This document shows, piece by piece, positions 1-6,035 of a stretch of 15,023 bases of DNA. Location of the stretch: NCBI GenBank assembly GCA_036847245.1, contig DAIUAL010000071.1, positions 1 to 15,023 on the forward strand, written 5' to 3'. This DNA is from UBA4661 sp002405405 (GTDB lineage Bacteria; Bacteroidota; Ignavibacteria; Kapaibacteriales; UBA4661). Made by a program: the position numbers and the translations under genes. Within the stretch, counting starts at the first letter, position 1. Each line of letters opens with the position of its first letter. Below the pieces are notes generated by a model. It was not told the origin of the DNA, did no database searches, and saw only the letters and a list, made by a program, of their open reading frames with translations.

Positions 1-51
1 GCACCATATAAAAATGCTATTGTATGGTTCAAGAGGCTTTTAGGTGATTAA
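1..51 (+). CDS. Possible 3' end of an upstream gene (partial, unrecognised)
   Basis: Reading from base 1 gives sixteen codons (ending ...WFKRLLGD) and a TAA at 49-51, just before a new start at 76. The piece is too short to identify, and no domain can be named. Sixteen open codons can easily occur by chance. The call rests only on the neat spacing to the next gene (24 bases) and the protein-like composition. Confidence 0.3.
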   Translation, partial: APYKNAIVWFKRLLGD

Positions 52-75
52 AAATCCGAGCTCTAGGAATCCAAT

Positions 76-856
76 ATGAAGAGCTGGGAACTCAATATTC
101 AGCATCGTTTAGCGTTGCTTCTATGTGTATGTTGTTTAACAACATACGAGTTATATGCTATAGATCAAGGGATGGGTACGGGAGAACTCAATAGGAATTT
201 TACCGACCAGCTATTATTCTCAGGGAATATCGGAACAACATTTTAAGTATTATGAAGTTATCACTGCCAATGGGAGGGTTAATTTTGATGTTAGTGTTCA
301 TGCAAATCAATTTTTAGTCGGCGGAACAGTTGGGTTCACCGTATTCGGTGCTGTTGTAGCAACTGGAAATTTCTGGATAGCAAAAGATTATACAATAAAG
401 AATAGTCAATGGCAATCACCCTATACGGGGTTTCATGCAGATTTAAGTTTGAATAATTGGATTAATTGGCAGAAAGAATATGATTTAAAAATCACCAAAA
501 TTCGGGCTTATGCTCGTGCAAGTTATCGATGGGATATTGATATTTTTTCTCGTGGTGTAGAATCAAAAATGAAAGCGTTGTTTGAAGACGGGGGTAAAGG
601 TCGGGTGATAAAAATTGATTTTAGCGGGCGTACAACAATTGATCTAGATGCACGATTTGCAGTATGGAATAACAATATTACACTTGATGCTTCCGCTAGA
701 GCTAATCTCGAAATTTCGGTTGGTGAGAGACGTTGTAATCCATGGTGTAATGACGTTAGTTTCTGTTGGCGTGGAGCAAGGGCACGAATGTGTATGGGGA
801 TAGGAGCAAATGTGCGATATAATCGAGGGTTTAGTGTCGATATAGGTAGGCGATAG
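76..856 (+). pseudogene. Exported protein of unknown function, frame interrupted near 241-247
   Basis: An ATG at 76, with an AGGA-type ribosome site about eight bases upstream, opens 56 codons that stop at 244-246. The N-terminus is a plausible signal peptide: a charged start, then a hydrophobic core (LALLLCVCCL) and a small-residue end near residue 28. The frame one base over is open from 164 to the TAG at 854-856 and reads as protein-like, strand-rich sequence with alternating polar and hydrophobic residues. It contains a cysteine cluster (about 736-795, CNPWC...C...C). Removing one T from the T run at 241-244 joins the two frames into one protein of about 259 residues (...GNIGTTF + KYYEVITANG...). 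I do not recognise the family. The TTG at 449 inside the second frame has no ribosome site and is unlikely to be the true start. The gene may be a real pseudogene or a sequencing error. A terminator follows at 910-940. Confidence 0.55.
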
Positions 857-909
857 CTTGAGTACCAAACTGTAGAATAGATGATAATTGTGTAACTTAA
901 ATACGATAG

Positions 910-940
910 AAAGTGCTTGATTCTTAGATCAAGCACTTTT
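910..940 (+). terminator. Rho-independent terminator after the broken exported-protein gene
   Basis: A perfect 12-bp inverted repeat, 910-921 paired with 928-939, encloses a six-base loop (TCTTAG). The ascending arm starts with AAA and the descending arm ends in TTTT, as in a strong, possibly bidirectional, intrinsic terminator. It lies between the stop at 856 and the mpl start at 977, so mpl should have its own promoter between the hairpin and 977. I cannot point to convincing -35/-10 boxes there. Confidence 0.8.
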
Positions 941-976
941 CGTAAAGTGCTAATAACAACTATTAAAATTATTTAT

Positions 977-2410
977 ATGGGAAAACCCTCCTTATATTTT
1001 CTTGGAATTGGTGGAACCGGTATGGGTTCGCTTGCTATTGCGCTAAAAAATAGCGGCTATCTTGTAAGCGGCTCTGACACTGCGTTGTACCCGCCAATGA
1101 GTACAGTTCTTGAAGAGAATAACATTCAATATACGCAAGGGTATCAGCAAGAATCGATTGCAGCAGCACACAAAGCAGGGCATGCCGACATCGTGATAGT
1201 CGGTAATGCCATTTCACGAGGAAATCCTGAGATCGAATATGTTCTCAACGAGCGACTCACCATGATGTCGATGTCTGATGCCATTCGTGAATTCCTCATT
1301 GCCGGAAACACATCGATTGTGATTACAGGTACGCATGGCAAAACAACAACCACATCGCTTTGCGCTTGGATGTTTGAACATGCTGAAAAAGAACCTGGCT
1401 TTTTTATCGGGGGTGTGCCTGGCAATTTTACTGAAGGATGTCGTGCAAGCGGAGTTTCTACAGGCTTTTTCATTAGCGAAGTCTATGAATACGATACCGT
1501 GTTTTACGACAAACGCAGTAAGTTCATGCACTATCGCCCTGATATAGTTGTGATTAACAACATCGAGATGGATCATGCAGATATTTATTCATCCGTAGAA
1601 GAGATAAAAAAATCATTTCGTCATTTGGTAAGCATTATTCCGCAAAAGGGATTGATCCTTGCTCATGCCGATCAAGATCATGTACGTGATGTCATTGCTC
1701 AAGCGCAATCACGAGTAGAAACCTTCGGTGTGGAACAACATGCGTTTTGGAAAGCAGTAAATATCAACTATGCTACGCAAGGAACAGAATTTACTGTTGT
1801 CCGTGACAGTCAGAAATTTGGACGATTTTTTATTCCAATTCAAGGAGAATTTAATGTACGCAATGCTCTTGCGGTTATTGCAATCGGTTCGCACTCAGGA
1901 CTAAGCATCGAACAAATACAACAAGGATTAGCGAGTTACCTTCTACCTAAACGTCGTATGGAGGAAATCGGAACATGGCGTTCTGCGACAGTGATCGACG
2001 ACTTTGCACATCATCCGACTGCTATCAAAGAAACAATTAAAGGGATTATTCAAAAATATGAGGGTCGGCGATTGATTGTTGTCTTTGAGCCACGCACGAA
2101 TACAACAACCCGCAATATCTTTCAAGACCAATTAGCGCATTCTTTTGGTGGTGCACACACAGTAATTATCGGACCAACCAATCGACCCGAACGCTATACT
2201 GATAGCGAGCGACTGAATATCCCGAAATTGATAAGTGATCTTGCAAGTCAGTCTATTCAATGCTTTGCGGTGGAGCAAGCATTATCACAATCAAAGTGGG
2301 GCGAAGCAGTAGTCATACATCTTGAATCAATGATACAGCCAAACGATGTTATCGCAGTCATGAGCAATGGCAGTGTTGGCGGTCTGCGCGAAATATTAGT
2401 AGGAACTTGA
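977..2410 (+). CDS. mpl: UDP-N-acetylmuramate:L-alanyl-gamma-D-glutamyl-meso-diaminopimelate ligase (Mpl)
   Basis: Cytoplasmic ATP-dependent Mur-family ligase that reattaches recycled murein tripeptide to UDP-MurNAc, feeding it back into peptidoglycan synthesis. The 477-residue product is slightly longer than E. coli Mpl (about 457). The N-terminal nucleotide-binding loop LGIGGTGMG is at residues 9-17, followed by the Mpl-typical GSD..YPPMS. The ATP-binding GTHGKTTTT is at 118-126, and the substrate-domain signatures PGFFIGGVPGNF and DKRSKFMHY follow. The C-terminal domain carries DDFAHHPTAI from residue 341 and MSNGSVGG near the end. YPPMS, GGVPGNF and DKRSKF separate Mpl from MurC. One oddity is that the conserved EADEYD motif reads EVYEYD (E168-D173): the first Glu is kept and the Asp becomes Tyr. 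The ATG at 977 is chosen because the frame further upstream runs into the terminator hairpin. The start lacks a clear Shine-Dalgarno sequence. Confidence 0.95.
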   Translation: MGKPSLYFLGIGGTGMGSLAIALKNSGYLVSGSDTALYPPMSTVLEENNIQYTQGYQQESIAAAHKAGHADIVIVGNAISRGNPEIEYVLNERLTMMSMSDAIREFLIAGNTSIVITGTHGKTTTTSLCAWMFEHAEKEPGFFIGGVPGNFTEGCRASGVSTGFFISEVYEYDTVFYDKRSKFMHYRPDIVVINNIEMDHADIYSSVEEIKKSFRHLVSIIPQKGLILAHADQDHVRDVIAQAQSRVETFGVEQHAFWKAVNINYATQGTEFTVVRDSQKFGRFFIPIQGEFNVRNALAVIAIGSHSGLSIEQIQQGLASYLLPKRRMEEIGTWRSATVIDDFAHHPTAIKETIKGIIQKYEGRRLIVVFEPRTNTTTRNIFQDQLAHSFGGAHTVIIGPTNRPERYTDSERLNIPKLISDLASQSIQCFAVEQALSQSKWGEAVVIHLESMIQPNDVIAVMSNGSVGGLREILVGT

Positions 2411-2460
2411 TTGAGTAAAAAACTATTCAATGTAAATACAAGTATATTTCTTTTTCAGTA

Positions 2461-2492
2461 ATTTACATCTGTGTTAATACACAGATGCAAAT
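2461..2492 (+). promoter_or_regulatory. Hairpin in the mpl / TonB-receptor gap
   Basis: A perfect 9-bp stem, 2466-2474 (CATCTGTGT) with 2479-2487 (ACACAGATG), closes a four-base TAAT loop. After one mismatch, four more A/T pairs extend it outward (2461-2464 with 2489-2492). No T tract follows directly, so it is a poor intrinsic terminator in the + direction. It sits about 25 bases before the receptor ATG, next to an AAAAGGAAA ribosome site (2506-2514). It could be a leader structure, an operator palindrome, or a weak terminator of mpl. Promoter-like boxes upstream (TTGAGT at 2411, TATATT at 2443) are badly spaced and are not claimed. Confidence 0.45.
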
Positions 2493-2516
2493 AATTTTAC
2501 TGAGTAAAAGGAAATC

Positions 2517-4709
2517 ATGTTCACTCATTATTATGTAACAAGCAGACGACTTATTCTTACACTAGTTTTAACATTCATTCCCATATTTTGTTGGAAATCA
2601 AATGTTTATGGACAGACTATTCAACCACAAAAAAATAGTCGGATGCCAAAAGTACCTAATGGGAGCACGATTGCTACTAAGACAGTCATTACCGATAATG
2701 TTGTAATCACAGGATCGCGTAATGAGATGTTGCAATCAAATTCACCAGTTAAGGTTGAAACAATATCCGGGGCACTAATTCAAAAAACTGGTGCAGTTAA
2801 TTTGGGTAATGTACTACAAGAACAAACAGGGATGGCTATTACCACTAATGTTCGGTCAGGCGTGCAAATGATGGGCTTAAATGCTGACTATACACTTATT
2901 TTAATTGACGGACAGCCGATGGTAGGTCGGGTAGCTGGCGTACTAGATTTAAATCGAGTAAGCATAGGGAATGTACAGCAAATTGAAATTGTAAAAGGTC
3001 CGATGTCGAGTTTGTACGGTAGTGAAGCATTAGCCGGAGTCATTAACATAATTACACGCCGTCCAGATGATGGTTTTGCAGGGCGAATATATACACAGTT
3101 CTTGCAACGCGGTGCATTGGAGGCACAGGGAGAAGCAACATTTGGTTCAACTAAATGCGATGTTTCGACTTATTTTAATTTTAAACATGTTACACCATTT
3201 TCTCTAACACAAGACACATTAACGCTGCCATACTCAGGATCGTCAGATATGACATTTCAAACACGTGTGCAGTATTATCCAAGTAACACCACCAAACTAA
3301 CCTTGAATTCACGTTTTTTTCGAATGAATACTGAAGGTGCCTTTATTGAATCATTCTTTGGGCAAATCGCGGCAAATAGAGGATCAGTTGTTCAGAATGA
3401 TTTTGCAACAACACTTAGTGCCGATATAACGTTGGGTAAAGCACGCGTGAGTGTACAGTCATATCTCATGCGCTATGTAGAGACTTATAATTTTGATGTA
3501 AATCAAGGCTCGGGGAGTTCAATCGATGATCTTAATCGTACTGTTTGGCGAAATGTGCTACAGTACGATGTGCTGTGGAATGAAAAAAATCGTTTTACTT
3601 TTGGTGGTGAATTACAATTAGATAATACGGGTGGTACACGATATCTTGATAAACCATTTTATAGAACACTCGTTGGATTTGGGCAATGGGAGGGAAATCC
3701 TACCCCGTGGCTTGGGTACGCACTTTCAGCACGCTATGATGCTACTAATATTTTTGGCAATAGTTTTAATCCTCGATTTTCAATTATTGTTAAACCATTA
3801 GAACACATTAGAATTCGTTCAAGTGTAGGAACTGGCTTTAAGGCACCGGATTTCAGACAGATGTTCGTCGAGTTTTCCAATCGTTTGCCTGGTGCTAATT
3901 ATGATTTAATCGGTGCGCGAAGACTAGGGATAAATTTACAGCCCGAACGTTCGTTTGCAGTTGATATAGGCTTTGTATGGGATATATTACCAGAGCATAT
4001 TAGAGCAGAGAAGACTCTAACGTCGCCGTTAACAATTGATGTCCGAGCATATCAGAATAATCTTCGCGATCTTATTGAGTTCTATTATGTTGGACAAAAT
4101 GGAAGCAGAGCCGTGTACTCTTATCGGAATATCTCTCGAGTGGTAACAGAAGGACTCGAAGTTAATTTAAAAACTGTTATTGCAATTTCAACTTTTTCAA
4201 TAATACAATTAACAACAGGATATCAATACCTTCATACGTATGATCAAGAGGTTATGGAGGCTATCAATAGTCGTACTGCCGGTTCAATTAATCCTGCAAC
4301 GGGGCAATTTATCCCGTTGACGAAATCAAATTATGCCGGATTATGGTTCAGATCACCACATACAGGCAATCTTCGTATTCAATATGACAATGAGGAGCAT
4401 CAATTTACAGCAAATTGTAGGATACAATATATTGGTCGATTTGGTGACGAGGCATTGAATTCTAATGGTTTTGCTATCACAACTCCTGCTGCACGTACAG
4501 TAGCTGATCTACCTCAAGAATTTGTGGCTGAGTATACACTTGTTAATCTCTTTTTTAGTAAGAACTTTTTTCTTGATGATAATGTTATAAATGCTCGTAC
4601 GTTGCGTCTTGGTTGTGGAATAAATAATTTATTTAATGTACTCAATATCCGTTCGATACCGAATGTTGTAGGCAGACAGTTTTTTGTTAATCTTCAATGT
4701 TCGTGGTAA
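2517..4709 (+). CDS. TonB-dependent outer-membrane receptor
   Basis: A 730-residue outer-membrane transporter of the BtuB/CirA/FepA type. It takes up a scarce ligand (metal chelate, vitamin or similar) using TonB-ExbB-ExbD energy. A signal peptide covers roughly residues 1-33 (RRLILTLVLTFIPIF core, cleavage near VYGQ). A TonB-box-like stretch lies around 56-65 (TVITDNVVIT). The plug domain runs from about 60 to 185, with ITGSRNEM, VLQEQTGMAI, LILIDGQPM, the IEIVKGPMSSLYGSEALAGVINIITRRP-type block (156-182) and preceding conserved turns. The remainder is a beta-barrel, including GTGFKAPDFRQMF, and ends in GRQFFVNLQCSW with an aromatic last residue as required for barrel assembly. There is no N-terminal carboxypeptidase-regulatory-like domain of the SusC type. 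The ribosome site AAAAGGAAA supports the ATG at 2517. The substrate cannot be told from sequence, and the 106-base upstream gap is too short for a cobalamin riboswitch. The peroxidase gene follows with no clear terminator between them. Confidence 0.93.
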   Translation: MFTHYYVTSRRLILTLVLTFIPIFCWKSNVYGQTIQPQKNSRMPKVPNGSTIATKTVITDNVVITGSRNEMLQSNSPVKVETISGALIQKTGAVNLGNVLQEQTGMAITTNVRSGVQMMGLNADYTLILIDGQPMVGRVAGVLDLNRVSIGNVQQIEIVKGPMSSLYGSEALAGVINIITRRPDDGFAGRIYTQFLQRGALEAQGEATFGSTKCDVSTYFNFKHVTPFSLTQDTLTLPYSGSSDMTFQTRVQYYPSNTTKLTLNSRFFRMNTEGAFIESFFGQIAANRGSVVQNDFATTLSADITLGKARVSVQSYLMRYVETYNFDVNQGSGSSIDDLNRTVWRNVLQYDVLWNEKNRFTFGGELQLDNTGGTRYLDKPFYRTLVGFGQWEGNPTPWLGYALSARYDATNIFGNSFNPRFSIIVKPLEHIRIRSSVGTGFKAPDFRQMFVEFSNRLPGANYDLIGARRLGINLQPERSFAVDIGFVWDILPEHIRAEKTLTSPLTIDVRAYQNNLRDLIEFYYVGQNGSRAVYSYRNISRVVTEGLEVNLKTVIAISTFSIIQLTTGYQYLHTYDQEVMEAINSRTAGSINPATGQFIPLTKSNYAGLWFRSPHTGNLRIQYDNEEHQFTANCRIQYIGRFGDEALNSNGFAITTPAARTVADLPQEFVAEYTLVNLFFSKNFFLDDNVINARTLRLGCGINNLFNVLNIRSIPNVVGRQFFVNLQCSW

Positions 4710-4768
4710 TTTTTGCTCGGATAGTTTTTTTTCTTCATGTCTCTTTTCATTTCTTTCAAGGGTTTTAT

Positions 4769-5347
4769 ATGCGACTATTTCGTTTTTTATGCTCTTCATC
4801 AATCTTGACCATACTTTTGGTTTCTTCACTTGTAGCAAAAGGAGGATCTTCTATGGTTGCACGTCCGCCAGTTGATAATGTACTTGGATTTACTATGCAA
4901 GATATTGACGGAAAACAGGTCAAGCTAGAGAAGTACAAAGGCAAAGTTCTATTGATTGTGAATGTTGCAAGTCAATGTGGCTATACTCCACAGTACGATG
5001 GCTTACAGAAAGTTTACGAAAAATATAAAGAAAAAGGGCTGGTAGTACTCGGCTTTCCTGCGAATGATTTTGGTATGCAAGAGCCGGGTACTGATGCAGA
5101 AATCAAGAACTTTTGCTCTTCAAAATACAATGTAACATTCCCAATGTTCTCGAAAATTTCAGTCAAAGGAGAGAAGAAGCATCCTTTATACCAGTATCTG
5201 GTTGAGTCCACAACCAAACAGGAAGTTAAATGGAATTTTGGCAAATTTTTGATCGGAAAAGACGGAAAAGTGATCACACGATTTGAGTCATCCGATAAAC
5301 CGGAAAGTGAAAAAGTCTTAAAAGCAATAGAAAGTGCACTGCAATAA
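4769..5347 (+). CDS. Glutathione-peroxidase-family thiol peroxidase, secreted or cytosolic
   Basis: Reduces hydrogen and lipid peroxides. The key motifs show a cysteine, thioredoxin-dependent type. The peroxidatic Cys is in VNVASQCGYTPQY (codon TGT, so not selenocysteine). The active-site Gln is in FGMQEPG and the Trp-Asn pair in KWNFGKFLIG. A resolving-type Cys is in IKNFCSSKYNVTFPMF, as in yeast Gpx3 and plant GPX-like enzymes. The usual FPCNQF reads FPANDF. From ATG 4769 (AAGGG ribosome site at 4758-4762) the product has 192 residues and starts with a signal-peptide-like segment (MRLFRFLCSSSILTILLVSSLVA). A second ATG at 4853 has a textbook AAGGAGG at 4839-4845 with seven-base spacing. It would give a 164-residue cytosolic enzyme of normal family length. 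An ATG at 4697 overlaps the receptor gene and is unlikely. A strong terminator follows at 5383. Confidence 0.93.
   Translation: MRLFRFLCSSSILTILLVSSLVAKGGSSMVARPPVDNVLGFTMQDIDGKQVKLEKYKGKVLLIVNVASQCGYTPQYDGLQKVYEKYKEKGLVVLGFPANDFGMQEPGTDAEIKNFCSSKYNVTFPMFSKISVKGEKKHPLYQYLVESTTKQEVKWNFGKFLIGKDGKVITRFESSDKPESEKVLKAIESALQ
4839..4855 (+). promoter_or_regulatory. Canonical ribosome binding site before an internal ATG in the peroxidase gene
   Basis: AAGGAGG at 4839-4845 lies seven bases before the ATG at 4853-4855. It is the strongest Shine-Dalgarno sequence I saw in the window, where many starts have none. It could drive a shorter, leaderless peroxidase. The same bases also encode the Lys-Gly-Gly after the hydrophobic segment of the longer form, so chance is possible. 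Confidence 0.5.
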
Positions 5348-5382
5348 TCTGCATACCAACTACTGCTTTTCAATATTGAGTA

Positions 5383-5418
5383 AAAACCCTGCAAGCTTTA
5401 TTTTTGCAGGGTTTTGTT
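5383..5418 (+). terminator. Rho-independent terminator after the peroxidase gene
   Basis: A perfect 12-bp stem, 5383-5394 (AAAACCCTGCAA) with 5404-5415 (TTGCAGGGTTTT), has a nine-base loop and T-rich sequence just downstream. It lies 36 bases after the peroxidase stop. It separates the receptor/peroxidase unit from the DoxX/kinase unit, so the latter needs its own promoter within about 5419-5552. That stretch contains a weak nested inverted repeat (CTGCAA near 5480 with TTGCAG near 5508) but no promoter I can defend. Confidence 0.85.
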
Positions 5419-5552
5419 CTTTTTCATAAAGAGTAATAAGTTTTCTTTGATACCTCTGTATTTATCTGTAAAATGCTTACTGCAATGCAACAAAATTTGT
5501 AAAGAATTTGCAGTTCTTTGCTCCACCGAAATAGATGATTTCTTAATCTACC

Positions 5553-6017
5553 ATGCCGCTTTTCATTCGTATAACCAATTTCTTAGTCAAACCCTATGGT
5601 CGTGAAAGCGTCGTTACCATGTTACGTCTTTGGTTGGGCTTGACGATGATGTATCATGGCTTTGAAAAAGTTACTGGTACGTATTCAACACTTACATCTC
5701 ATCTTGCAGTATTGAATATGCCGGCTCCTCAACTCATGGCAGGTATTATTACTGCTTCGCAGTCTGTCGGTGGTATGCTTATTGCTGTTGGTTTTTGTAC
5801 AAGACCAATGCTTTTAGTAATGCTACTTATCAATAGTGCATCACTCGTTGAAACATTATTTTTCTTGCCACTCTCGACCTTCTCTCGCAAAGGGGAGCTT
5901 GCATTGACTTATCTACTCATGAATATGCTCTTATTTATACGAGGTCCTGGTCAGTTCAGTATTGATGGTTACTTGTCTGAAATTGCTACACGATATATGC
6001 CATATAAACCTCGATAA
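5553..6017 (+). CDS. DoxX-family small integral membrane protein
   Basis: A 154-residue inner-membrane protein. It has the DoxX pattern: an N-terminal RLWLGLTMMYHGFEKV (residues 25-40, first membrane segment), then hydrophobic segments at about 60-80, 84-104 and 116-131, and a GPGQFSIDG motif at 131-139 before a polar tail. Family members range from a quinol-oxidase-associated subunit in Acidianus to MbcT/DoxX oxidoreductase-complex partners in Mycobacterium tuberculosis. The exact reaction here is unknown. The ATG at 5553 lacks a clear Shine-Dalgarno sequence. It is chosen because it leaves a short polar N-terminus ahead of the first membrane segment. The sensor kinase starts 18 bases after its stop, so the two are probably co-transcribed. 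The peroxidase next door suggests a redox theme, which is inference. Confidence 0.82.
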   Translation: MPLFIRITNFLVKPYGRESVVTMLRLWLGLTMMYHGFEKVTGTYSTLTSHLAVLNMPAPQLMAGIITASQSVGGMLIAVGFCTRPMLLVMLLINSASLVETLFFLPLSTFSRKGELALTYLLMNMLLFIRGPGQFSIDGYLSEIATRYMPYKPR

Positions 6018-6035
6018 TGCGAAAAGTAGAGTAGT

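Noticed and set aside
449..856. A free-standing 135-residue protein starting at TTG 449
   Set aside because: The TTG has no ribosome site, and the same frame is open back to 164 with protein-like sequence. The segment is better read as the C-terminal part of the interrupted gene that starts at 76.
917..976. An N-terminal extension of Mpl from the TTG at 917
   Set aside because: That start lies inside the terminator hairpin, and the extra 20 residues match nothing in the Mpl family, whose first motif begins just after ATG 977.
2411..2516. Cobalamin or other riboswitch controlling the TonB receptor
   Set aside because: The gap is only 106 bases, it holds one simple hairpin, and no B12-box-like sequence is visible.
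4960..4990. Selenocysteine glutathione peroxidase
   Set aside because: The peroxidatic codon in ASQCGYT is TGT (Cys), with no in-frame TGA.
2411..5386. Three copies of TGAGTAAAA (2412, 2501 and 5377) as a repeat family
   Set aside because: A nine-base A-rich word recurring a few times in AT-rich DNA is expected by chance. The copies share no flanks or consistent position relative to genes.
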